DNA of 64,000 nt from Temnopleurus reevesii. Its lineage: Eukaryota > Echinodermata > Echinoidea > Temnopleuroida > Temnopleuridae. The stretch covers positions 1-64,000 of the forward strand of contig BQKZ01002489.1 in assembly GCA_036244855.1 (NCBI GenBank), read 5' to 3'. Under the pieces are notes generated by a model that saw only the letters and a list, made by a program, of their open reading frames with translations, did no database searches and was not told the origin of the DNA. The translations under genes and the position numbers were made by a program. Every line of letters starts with the position of its first letter. Position 1 is the first letter of the stretch. Below are positions 48,196-59,658 of the stretch, in pieces.

Positions 48196-51100
48196 GTAAG
48201 TATGATTTGGAGAAAACTTTGATTGGCAGGAAGGATAAGTATATGGACCATCTTAAATTAGGAGACGCTGATAAATCTAAAGAATTTAATAGATTGTATT
48301 GGAAGTGAAATTCAGGAGTTATTTGATCCTTCATTAGCCAAATAAATGGTTATCAAATTTTAGCTAAATTATGCAACAGTTCGGGCCGGTCCCATACGCC
48401 CACTTTGTTGTTAGTTAGAAAATGTGTACTCGAGATCTACTCCTAGTAAAATGATACTCGTTTTTCATTTTCAATTGTCATGGAATTTTTCGATACAGTT
48501 TTTCTTCATCCTCTTCGGATGATGACAAATCCTCCAAAAAAAGATCAGGACATCAATTTGTTCATGTTTATAAATTCAATAATTTGGAAACTAAATATAA
48601 TTTTATTTAAAGCCAAGATAAAAGGCAAGGTGAGGTTCACTCTGACATTGATGTGTTGTTAGTAAATGGAAAAGAAGAAGATGAACAAACTGAAAATTTG
48701 AGCTAAATGGGATAACATCGTTTGAGAGTTTGAATTGTGGGAATTGTAGTTAAATGTAATAATTCAACTCACCACTTTTTATGTTCTTGAGCAACTTTAT
48801 CCACCTGACGATGATCAGTTTGACGTTCCGCAGGGAGGATCCAATCCGATGATATATTTACAAAGAGTTCAATGGTATTGCACTATCCCAAATGATATAT
48901 TTACAACATGATGAAAAGAGATCGAAGATAACGAAGAGACTTTACACGAAAAACAGTTCACACGATGAATAAGCGATTGTAATTTACAAAATCCACAAGA
49001 TAGTATATCCGTATGCGGTATGAACGAGTTTAGATGATTAAAGTTGAATGCAGTTGCAAGAGCGAAAGTCGAGAGTTCGGAAATGAAGATGAAAATTGGT
49101 CGAAGATGAAGATCAAAGTTTGTGACAACTTGATGTGCTTTCTCGTTGAGAGCGGATTCAAGAGTGTGAAATGTTCAGAAAAAGATGAGAAAAAGATGGT
49201 GAAAAAGTAATACTGGCATCGAGATGGGCTAGAAATTAACTTTTCTAATTGGTTGAAAGAATATGTTTCCATGTGAACTCGCACAACAAGGAGCACTTTC
49301 AGCACAAACTTTTGTATAAATAAGGTCTTGTTTGGAGCTCGATACAACACGACACACAGTTCACAGCATCGCACAAAGTACGATATTACTCTTTCCAGAG
49401 GAATGTACTCACATTGGAAGAAGAAGAAGAGGCGTAGCGAGACCAAGTCACGCATTTGCCTGTGAGGGCCACACAAGGAAATGTCCAAGAAGATGAGTCA
49501 TTGTGCGGTCGAGAACGGTCCGATTGTTGTGTGTAAAGACGGAAGAAGTTTATCGTGTTATTGAAAAGAAACAGATTTAGTTCGAAGAAAGTTGGCGAGA
49601 TTTATTTGCTCTGTGGCAAACGTTGAAAAGTTGTTTTTATCTTTCACACTCCTTTTGTTAAGATGGTGAAAACAAGATAATAATAGTTTGTTTGAGAAAA
49701 TATAAAGAATTGTGAAATGAGGAGTTCCTACAGAATTTTCAAAGTTTGCATTTCCGGCCGCATTTACCATCCTTTAATTGGACAACTTTGTCGTAATCTC
49801 TGATGCCATACATGGAATTATAATTGACTAAATGTCTGTCATATATTTCATTTGAGGAATCACCAGCATTCTTCCTGGAATTGTTACAGAATTGATATGT
49901 CCATATAACACTTGAACAAAGGAGTAAAATTCTGTGTACAAAGTGAATGGAGAGTTCTCCATGTTGGCAGCAAATCTGTAGGTTCTAATTCAAGGAGCTC
50001 ATGAGGGGTGTAAATAAAACTTTGAACATTCATATTGTTTTTAATTGCTCATCAGATTTTGCGTAAATTATCACAATTTAATCATATTTTTCTCCACCCC
50101 CTGACAGTACATTGATGTCTGCAATTAATCCCCCTGAATTTTTTTGAGGTTTTGTATTAGGTAAACTACTAACTAGCAAATCATTATTCTTATTTTTTGC
50201 CTCAGCTACCCTTCAACCAAGGAAAATAAGATGGGAGTTATGGTTACCCTTTTGCATTCAACAAGATAGGGATAGAACATTGTCACACTGTTGCTGCACA
50301 GTCAGTGGCTCCCGGGCTCATGATCCAAATGGGCAAAAAGAATTTTAGCAACGATTCATCAATGAAATTTGGAGTTAACTATAAAAACACTAATTACCTA
50401 TTTATAAATTTATGATTTTCTTCTAACAGCAATTTCCTGCTCTCAAGAATGATCTGATCCTCCGGGCAGCGAGAGGGGAGAAGACGGAGAGAGTTCCAGT
50501 TTGGGTGATGAGACAGGCTGGCAGATATCTACCAGGTAAGCAGAGATACCAACTGTTCCAGAATATGCGTGATGTGTGTTTTCATGTTAATTACAGACTA
50601 GGTCTGTGGCAGAAAATCTTGCTGTTATTAAAAGCGGAAAAATCAGATGAACAGATCAAACTTTCTTATTTATTGTCTGATTCGCTTTAATTTTGTTTAA
50701 ATCTGTTAGTCTGATATTTCTTGGGCAGACCCAGTCTTAAAGCTTTCATCACCAAGTTAAAAAGCTGAGAGTATGGATGTGTTTCTCTGACTTTTGTTCA
50801 GCTGTCGCATTGTTCACATTTAAATTTTGTCCTTATGAATGCATATTTGAAATGGTTGTCATCTCTGTATAAGGAATTGAAAACCTGATTGAAAGACAGA
50901 CTCATATTCTTTTGGAAGAAGGGCCAGAGTCAAGGTTACAAAGTTTCACCTGACATTGTCTTGCAATGCAGCAGCTCTATATTTGTTTATCTATCAAAAT
51001 TAGGGTGATTATGTTTGAATAATAATAATAATAGTAATGGTGCCTTTGTGCATGCAAAATAGGTCAATCCTATGGTGCTTATTGCACTGAATATTTTCAC

Positions 51101-54100
51101 TCATGAACTTGCTTCAGCAGGATGTCAATACGATGCCTCACATTCCAAGGAAATTTTCGTGCCATCACAATTTACCTGGGTCGAGTGCAGCACAATGCAG
51201 ATGAATATCTTGCCAAAGCGAATAAGCGTTATGGTGTTCTGAATTTTCAATATCTCTTGATATACTGGATTATAAGACTTTTTTAATTTCTCATGCTGCC
51301 ATTCCATGCATGTGTCGAGTATGAAAAAATTATTTAGATACACCCTTTCCAATGCAACCCTCAGTTTTAAGTACAAAGGTAAAAAATTATTTGATATTTT
51401 CCTATTTTTCAGAATTCCGTGAAATGAGAGCTGAGCACAACTTTTTTAAGGTTTGTCAAACACCAGCTTTAGCATGTGAAGTCACACTGCAGGTAAGTTT
51501 ATGAATACCATTATGAAAACCAAGATGAAAACAAAACCGTTAATAAGGCTAAGAAAAATTGTTTAGTTGCCCCACATTGTAATTATGAAAAAAAAAGTGT
51601 TGGTGTTCAGATGAAAATGTTCTTCTTATTGTTTTTTGGGATGAGTGATTAGACCAAAATCTTCAGCCTCTAATTTGTCAAGATCTTAGAAATCCCCCAA
51701 ATTAAAATGTTCCCTTGAAACAGCTAGCTAATGTCGTCTTCTGGAAAATAATGATTTAGGGATTGAAAAATGGCACTAAACTATATTAATTGAATCTCTG
51801 ATGCCATCTTCATATGTACAGTTGAAAATCAGTATAACGAGGTGCTCAGGACCATCAAAAATACCTTGTTATAGTAGTAATCTCTTTATAGCAGAGTTAA
51901 AAAACAATAAGTTATTAAGAGCTGGGACCAGATTTTAGTCTTCATGCGATTGAAAAATTCATGTGAATGAAAACAAAAAACAAAATACCAAGTGGTCGAC
52001 TAAAAATCAAAATGATATTGAATTGGCTGTTAATGCATTTTTGCTCTATGGCTTTCCCAATATTTGAACTCTCTTTTTTCTTCTTTTTTCATGTCTGATG
52101 TTTAGCCAATACGCCGCTTTGAGCTTGATGCAGCCATCATATTCTGTGATATTCTGGTAATCCCTCAGGCCCTTGGACTAACTGTTGAGATGATCCCTGG
52201 AAAGGTATGTTTTAAAATGATTTGATAATGTTCTCACATGACAGAAACAGTGTCCAGGTACTGACACCTCAAACTGATGTTAGTCCCCGATTTTGCATCC
52301 GATCAGTAGATGTTCCACAGCTTGTAGCTTGTACGCTCCCCTATCCCAGTTAATAATTGTAGGGTAATTATTTATCTGTATTTCCTCACAAATTCCCTTG
52401 ACCTGGTCATAGCTTTCATTCGCAATAAAATATTGCTCATATTTTCAGATTGTACATTTTATTTTTACTTTTCACTGACAGCACATCGATGTCTGGGGGG
52501 GGGGGGGGGGGGAAGGGGGGATCCCTTTAAATTATTACTTTGATATGTGAATGTAATTTCAAAATTTTCAATGCTGCTTTTGAATGACAAAAATGTAAGA
52601 AGCCATCTGCATCAAAAGTGATTTTTCTTGCCCAAATTATCATTCTGTCAGTACATAGGGAAACATAAAATGAACAACAAATTTGTGACAGACCCAAACA
52701 TGTTCGGACCTTGTGCAAGTCTATTCATTCATTCATTTCATTTATTCAAGGTACTAAACATTAGCCCAAGAATGTTTTTCAGTTAGTTCTTGCAATTTAA
52801 AGTCAACATACATTGTGTATAAATAAACAACTTTAAAATCTGTTACAAAACTTATAAAATTGCAAGAAACTTAATAGATATACTTAAAATAGGTAACTAA
52901 AGCAATTACAATATGCACTTTCAATGAAAGTGAAACAAACCTGCATTTGGGATAATGTAGTTATTTTGTTATGCATGCTTATCAATTTTAAGCTTTATTA
53001 TCAGAAGAGAATACACATGGAATCTATTCCCAATTCAAACATCATTAAAGTATTTTGAAGAACCTGCTCCCATGATACAAATAGACAATTCTGTATATAT
53101 TCAATCTTTCTACATCGGACCATATAGAGATCACTTTGATATGTTTCTCACATCATTGTTTGTTCAATTTTTGTGAAGGGTAATTCAATGTGCATTTTAT
53201 GGTTCTTATCCCTAGGGTCCTTCCTTTCCGCAACCTTTGACCTCGCCTGATGACCTCTCCAGACTCGATGCTGAGGTAGACGTGGACAAAGCCCTTGGTT
53301 ACGTGTACGAGGCAATCACTCTAACCCGCAAGAAGCTGGAAGGGAAAGTGCCTCTTATTGGATTTACTGGAGCACCGGTAAGAAGTACATCAGAGATGCC
53401 AATTGTTCAGGAATATGTATGGGGTATACAGTCATGTATTTTAATATAAGATTAAGGCTTTCATAAAAAAGTGAATGACGGAGAGTATGATTTTTTGTTG
53501 TTATATTTCGCCTCATGCCAGTGTAAAAAAAATACACAAGGTCAATGGCCGATTTGCCCCCTAAATCTTAAAAATACCTCCCAACCAAAAAAAAAAAAAA
53601 AAAAGAAAAAAAAAGAAAAATGTATCATTGGGGCTAGTCTTCAGGAGGTAAATGTAAAAAGAGCCTTCAAGAAAAAAAAGTATTTTCTACCTTGCCTCTT
53701 GCATATTCTGGAATTGTTCGGATCTCTTAAATGTTAGGTCCCTTAGCCCATTATTGATATCTTGAAAAATAGTTTTGCCTTTTCTAGTCACCGAATGGTC
53801 AGGTATTGTAGTAAAACTGCCTAAAAAACAGAGGAATTCTGATTGGATCAGAATCTAAAGTAGTTAGTCATAATGTATTGTAGTGTGTTCACACCCAAAC
53901 AGCAGACAATCAAAGAGGCTAAACAGAAACTCACCAGTAATACAAGTATCCCTCCAGTTTCAGAAAAAAAGACCTCTCACTTTTGATATTCATGACTGGT
54001 TATACTAAAAAGCTATTTCAGATTGAGAATGGATTTGAGTTGAAATACTAAACACAAATTTTAAGAATGAAGGGAAAATTTGAAGTCGGACAGTGTATGG

Positions 54101-57100
54101 CCATCGGCCTCGTTATATAAATTTTCCTTTCACAGAAAAATCCTGCTTATACTTCAGTAATTGATCTTAACTTAAAAATATATATTTTTTCAGTGGACAC
54201 TAATGGCGTACTGCATTGAAGGAGGAGGATCCAACACATTCTCCAAGGCAAAGAAATGGTTATACACCCAACCAGAGGCTAGTCATAAATTACTACAGAT
54301 CCTCACGAGGACCATTGTGGACTATCTTGTAGGCCAGGTCCTGGCTGGTGCACAGGTAGGTCAACCATGCAGTAGCAAATGTAGACACTTAATATGAAGG
54401 AGAATTTATTTGGGTACTTTTAAAAGAAGGCTTTTTCTGAAAAGATATTTTTCAGGTTAGGGCTTAGATACATACCTGTAACCAACTATAAAATCATTGT
54501 GTCCCGGTAAAACAAAACCTTTTTCCTTTCTTGCATACTTCAAACAGACTTACGTCTTACAATATAATATTATAATAAAGTGGAAACCCAGTATACCGAG
54601 GTGCTTAGGACCTCCAACAATACTTTGATATACGGTAGAAGTAATCCTCTTATATCAGGGTTAAAAAAACTCAATAGATTATGAAGAATTGAGATCCGAA
54701 TATTATGTCTTTACATTGTAAATATTCCCCCCCCCCTTAATTTCTTGGAGAGAAAAAAGTATGATTAAAACTTGAATAAATACCGAAAGAGGACAAATTT
54801 CTGTGTGCTCAAAATAAGATTATTTTTTAATATATTCATATATTTCATTACATATTCCACTCGTACATCGTGCTCTATTTTTGAATGAAATAAAGATGGA
54901 TGTTGTAATTCTCTGTCCTATCTCCAATAGCTCCTGCAGGTATTTGACTCGCATGCTGGTGCCCTGGGGTACGACATGTTCTGCCGGTTCTGCCTCCCGT
55001 ACCTCCAGCAGATAGCAAGAGAAGTGAAAGAAAAACTCAGAGCAAAGTCTGTAGAACCAGTTCCAATGGTAAGACTCTAAATTAAGAAGCATAATGATGT
55101 AGTTGTTGTGACTCTCGCCATTTTTATGCCATGTTTTGCCGGTTCTGCCTTCCGTACATCCATTAGATAGCGAGAGAAGTGAAGAAGAAACTTAGAGCAA
55201 AGTCTGTAGATCCAGTTCCAATGGTAAGACTGTAAATTAAGAAGCAATATTTGTTCTGATTCCAATGAATGTTACCCTTCACATGAATGGAAGTGGATAA
55301 TAAGATTGGTCCAAAAAGACAGGTGGTGGTATTTTATTCTGAATGAGATGCTGAAACCCTGAGATTCGGAATTAGTTGTGAGACTGACTTAGACGTTTAG
55401 AGATCCTTGTAAGTAACAGTCATGAATAGTTGATGACAGTGGACAATGAAAAGATCTCTATGGAGACAGGTGGGGGTACATTGATATTGTTGTGTACTGG
55501 ATTAATTACTTAGGTGAATAGAATTTAGAACCCCCTATCAAATGTAATGAGTAAAAAGTCAGGAAACGTTAGCAGATCTGTTATGGAAAATATTGGGGTT
55601 ATATGTGTATTGATAATTTCATATTGCAATTAAAAATGCTAACGAAAATTCTTACACAGCTATTTAAAGATACAGTACATTCTAGAAATTGAATGGATTA
55701 CTTTTTAAAATTGATGAATAAAACGGTCAATTAAATGCCATGAATATGTAATTAGCTTAATCTCACAGATGAAAATTATTAAATTGATTAAGAACATACC
55801 ATATAATATAATTAATTGATTTACAAAAAAAAACTTCACTCAAATTTATTGTAAAGGGTTAAAGACTATGCATGCAAATTTTAAGAGGATTTTAATGATT
55901 ACTACCCCAATGAATATCCTACATATTCATTTATATGCCAATTAGGAGGGTTATGTGTCAAATTATTTATATCAAAATATCCTTTCTTCTATTTATAAAT
56001 AGAAAACAAAATCTAATTGAAATTGAGATGTAACACAACCAAAAGAAAAATAGAGCTTTTAATATTCACTTATAATGGTAGGGGGTCCCCTCTTAATCAG
56101 AGGGTTCCAGGTTTGAATCCCTAGTGTTAATTTCCTTCATCAAGAAATTCTTCCACATTGTGCTATCCTCAACCCAAGTGAGATGATTGAATGCCTGGCA
56201 GGAATAATCATTTCCTAAAATGTTTTTTCGCTGGTGGCATCTGATGCTTAATACCTGGGAAGCAATAATATCAAAACGCCTTGAACACTCTTCAAGTTGG
56301 ATATGTTCATTCCATAAATTGAATATACGGATGCATTGTTATTGTTAACATCATACTGGGGAAAATTTCACCAAACAGAGAAATTAAAGATATACTCAGA
56401 ACAGTGACTGTGGAATTGGTAGCAAAAGTGAGAATATAAAGTGAACGTATGTACTATTTGGAGTCTGATTTAATTTTATCTTGATCTATTTACCATGTTG
56501 ATAAATGAAAAAACCTGTAAAAAAATTAATATCTTAAGATGTGAAAAAAAAAATGATGGGATTTCATGCTTTAATGCTTGTAATTAATTGATATTTTGTG
56601 CCATGGTTAAGAACGTAACAATTAGTATGTTTTTTATTTCATTGACAAGAACCAATACACATGAATAAAAAACTCATAAAGTCAATATCTCCTCCATAGA
56701 AAAGTTCTACCAAACCAAAAGCTACCAACAGCTGGACGACCAGAGACTTGGGCATTATAGTTTCACTTGTTCTTACACGCTTTTAGTTTGGCAAATTTTG
56801 ATTTCACAAAGCTTTGCGTGAAATGCACAAAAGTCCCCAAACTGCAATTCAAATTAGCTTGTTATTCATTTGTCAAATCTAATTTATTATCTGTTGCATA
56901 TATTCTATACCAGTATTATATTAGACAATCCACCATTGCACTTTGAAACATCTGTAATTGTTATTATTATTATTGTTATTTCTCTTTTACAGATTTGCAA
57001 TTGATTAACCTGGATGATATTGTGTCATCTTAATTTTTTCTTCAGATTGTATTTGCGAAAGGAGCCAATTATGCCTTGAGTGAGCTATCCCAGAGTGATT

Positions 57101-59658
57101 ATGATGTCATGAGTTTAGATTGGGATGTGCTGCCACAGGTCGCAAGGTATGTTGAATGTTTAACATGTCACAAATATTATCTCATCCCTTTCATTTTGGA
57201 AATCACTTCATTTACAGTGATACCTCATTATAACAAGCTCATTGAAACCATGGAAATGACTCCAGAGATGCCAACCATTTTAGAGAATTGATGCGGTGTC
57301 TTTTCATATAAATGTATTCTTTTAATTTAAATCTATTCACTAGTGAATAGCGGAGAGTATGGTTGTTATGTTTCCCCTCACTTTTGTTGAGCCATTGCAT
57401 TATTCACATTTAAATTGTGTCCTCATGCATACATGTATTTCAGGATGGGTGGCATTTTTGTGACCTTGTTCCATTGGGGTAGAGAAACAAAAAATATGAA
57501 GAGCTGGACAAAAGGCCTTATACAGGCAACTCCGCCTATAAAGTCAATTAATCTCTTTAGTTCTGCTAATGTAGCAGAAATTTGACATGGAAGAGGTAAA
57601 TAATACACATTAGATGTGATATGTTCCAAAAATACATACAGACTTTCGCAATTATTTGACTCTGATAGAAAAGTTCAACTTAGGCAGAGTTGACTGTAAT
57701 TAGTTTGAAGTTACTAGGTTTACCAAAAGTTTGCTGAAGTGCATTCATTTTCAAATTGAAACCAACCCCTCCTTAATGCAAAGACCTCTGCTTGAATTTC
57801 TTACCTCAAGATTTGAACACTACATGCAGATTAGTGGTCAAAACAGATCTTTTAATTAATATGAATCACTGTGAGCAGAAGGGACAAAGTATTTAGACAA
57901 AGTGAATGAGGTCCATTCAAGCATTCATAATATAAACTGGGTGCACACAATAGAAATTTCTTTCTCTCTTTTTCTGCGATGAATTGTTGAATATGTGTTG
58001 CACCTGTTCAGCGAACAGATCATGGAGANATTTAGAACTATTCAACATAACACACGAATCTTGGAAAGTCAGATTTTAGGGTGCAAATCCAGTATTCCAC
58101 CTTTAATGCATGACCACTTCTCAAATTTCTCCCTTCAAGATTTTAAAATTAGATTAGTGGTCAAATTAGCTCTTCCTTGCTTACCACATAGTAATAGATA
58201 GTGTAGCCCATAGTGTAGCCACTATGGGACTCTGATAATAAGCTTTTGCTTCTCTAGAGTATCCCACCATTTTAATTTTATGTTTGTCATTTATATTTAA
58301 TATCTATTACATAACTATGTATTTTATAAGTATACTGTATATTAAAATGTATTGTGATTTTTTTAAATGGAAAAATAAAGTAATTGAATTGAATTGAAGT
58401 TGAATAGATATTGAAGATTGTGAGGCCTGGGAAGGTAACCTGGAGTAAATGTAACCTTCTGACATGTTCAGTAATATACGTTCAAACTGGATTTACCTGG
58501 TTTTTGCTATCAGAAAAAATACTATGTGGTACAACCTTAAATAGTATACCTTTAAATAATCCAAGTACTGCAGTAGGTTTCTGTTTTACTCTTTATTCAA
58601 CAGTTACAAACTTTTGTTTTCACACATATTATTTCAGAAAAAATAGTATTAGTTCTTAAATTGAATCAATTCATTAAAACACATCCAAGATGATAATCTG
58701 TAATAGTTTCCTGTGTCAAATGTCTGGAATCTCCCTCAGACTATCGCAAACTGTTGTTACTTCCTGGTTTTAAGATCGCCTTGATTTGCTGATTTAGTGA
58801 TTTCTAATTTGGGAAATAAAAGTTACAAACTTTTATTTTTGCATGTGTTCTTGCAGAAAATGTTTTATTAGTTTTGTATTTAACCAAGTAATGTACTTAA
58901 AATCCACCCAAGAGGATAGCCTGTAATTTTTTGAATGGTTCTTTTGATCCAAATCAATAGTCGTGCAAGACCCCGAACAGTGAAACTTTCAAGAGTAATC
59001 ATTTTACGTGTTTTGAAAATTGTATTCTATATTCATTTTCATCATCCCGATGAATCTCTTCTGTACTATGATTAATTCTTCATAAAAATTGATATAAAAG
59101 TATGAATCAGTCTGAGCAGAAGGGACAAAGGATTTGGACAAAGTAAACAGCGTTCATTCAAGCATTCACAATTGCTGGATGCACACATAAGATATTTCCT
59201 TCTCTCTTATTCTGCAGTGAATTGTAAATGTGTGTTGCACCTGTTCAGCGAACAGATCATGGAGAAGCCCCTTTATGTGTTCATTAAGCTATTGTGACGG
59301 CTTGAATTAATTATTTTACGTTTTTTCCCCAATTCCTTTGTACTTCATGTTCACAATGAATGTCTGCTATACCATTATACCTTTTTCAAAGCACCTTCTG
59401 ATTTTTTTCTTCATCATCAGATCCCAAGCCGGCCCAACCTTTCCACTCCAGGGTAACCTCGACCCATGCGCCCTCTACAGTTCAAAAGAGGAGATCAGTG
59501 TCTACGTCGCTCAGATGCTTGAACGATTCGGAACGCAGAGTTACATCGCTAATCTCGGACACGGTGTATATCCGGACTTTGATCCAGAGCATGTGAGGGC
59601 TTTCATAGATTCCGTGCATCAGCACTCGGAGAGGATGAACAAGAAGGAACAATCGTAA
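48175..59658 (+). CDS. UROD: Uroporphyrinogen decarboxylase (9 exons)
   Basis: Cytosolic heme-pathway enzyme (homodimer in characterised species) that removes four acetate carboxyls from uroporphyrinogen III to give coproporphyrinogen III without a cofactor. Exons: 48175-48195, 50430-50535, 51413-51492, 52106-52204, 53216-53377, 54194-54355, 54931-55068, 57046-57146, 59421-59658. All junctions are GT-AG and in phase; 1,107 nt, 368 aa, against about 367 in vertebrates. Signatures: [14 protein letters not shown] (Arg35, Arg39), [17 protein letters not shown] (Asp84), [20 protein letters not shown] (Tyr162), FDSHAGALG (Ser217), [11 protein letters not shown] and [12 protein letters not shown] (His337), each at the expected position. 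Exon 1 codes only MAAPMDH, so the start is less certain than the rest. Confidence 0.97.
48196..50429 (+). other. UROD intron 1, no second gene recognised
   Basis: 2.2 kb. A duplicated word (ATGATATATTTACAA at about 48849 and 48891) and a TATA-like TGTATAAATAAGG near 49312 stand out, as in some LTR promoters, but no paired long terminal repeats or retroelement proteins were found. A 152-codon minus-strand frame (49030-49488) is low-complexity (Phe/Ser/Leu-rich) and probably fortuitous. Confidence 0.4.
50541..50869. repeat. GAGATGCCAACCATT-family element 5 bp after the UROD exon 2 donor
   Basis: Left end CAGAGATACCAACTGTTCCA, right end AATGGTTGTCATCTCTG, body with GAGAGTATGGATGTGTTTCTC and GTCGCATTGTTCACATTT as in the copies at 6411 and 57263. 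It begins six bases after the last base of exon 2 (50535), so the insertion preserved only the GTAAG core of the donor. Confidence 0.65.
53391..53540. repeat. GAGATGCCAACCATT-family element, truncated, after the UROD exon 5 donor
   Basis: CAGAGATGCCAATTGTTCAGGAATATG starts 13 bases beyond the exon 5 donor. GTGAATGACGGAGAGTATG and TATATTTCGCCTC follow. The right terminus is not recognisable. Confidence 0.55.
55130..55223 (+). pseudogene. Duplicated 3' part of UROD exon 7 with a stop codon
   Basis: A copy of the second half of exon 7 ([10 protein letters not shown] ... [12 protein letters not shown] plus GTAAGAC and adjoining intron) lies 155 bp downstream of the real exon (54931-55068). A CAG codon has become TAG (55164-55166), and the first half with its acceptor is missing. 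It is non-functional. Confidence 0.88.
56075..56350 (+). repeat. tRNA-derived SINE remnant
   Basis: The head contains a box-B-like GGTTTGAATCCCTAGT after CCCCTCTTAATCAGAGGGTTCC. The body has CTCAACCCAAGTGAGATGATTG and GCCTGGCAGGAATAATCA, then CGCCTTGAACACTC and an ATTGTTATTGTTA tail. Head, body and AT-repeat tail are arranged as in invertebrate tRNA-SINEs. It is in UROD intron 7. It is not a functional tRNA: no complete cloverleaf can be drawn. Confidence 0.6.
57263..57460. repeat. GAGATGCCAACCATT-family element in UROD intron 8
   Basis: CAGAGATGCCAACCATTTTAGAGAA at the left and ATTTCAGGATGGGTGGCATTTTTG at the right, with GCGGAGAGTATGGTTGTTATG and GCATTATTCACATTTAAATTGTGTCC between them. Confidence 0.6.
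57845..59270. repeat. Duplicated blocks around a single N in UROD intron 8
   Basis: Sequence 57860-58028 (GAGCAGAAGGGACAAAG ... TGTTCAGCGAACAGATCATGGAGA) recurs at about 59110-59265. The N at 58029 follows immediately on the shared word CATGGAGA. Within the interval, 58600-58710 and 58825-58930 are also similar to each other (AGTTACAAACTTTT, GAAAAAATAGTATTAGTT-like). Exons 8 and 9 lie outside and are unaffected. Confidence 0.7.
58206..58400 (+). repeat. LINE-like 3' end with AATTG tail
   Basis: GGGACTCTGATAATAAGC, CTCTAGAGTATCCC, then AT-rich sequence ending AATAAAGTAATTGAATTGAATTGAA. This resembles the 3' UTR and tail of non-LTR retrotransposons. No coding part is present. Confidence 0.45.

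Noticed and set aside
49030..49488. 152-codon minus-strand open frame in UROD intron 1
   Set aside because: Low-complexity Phe/Ser/Leu content, no recognisable domain, no splice context. AT-rich sequence gives such frames by chance.
52495..52512. G18 run, and similar C/G runs at 15164, 46479 and 47708
   Set aside because: Homopolymer tracts in non-coding sequence, of uncertain length in this assembly. Quadruplex function cannot be argued from a single run.
56085..56160. Possible tRNA gene
   Set aside because: A box-B-like word is present, but no full cloverleaf or intact box A can be drawn, and the downstream body and tail fit a SINE.
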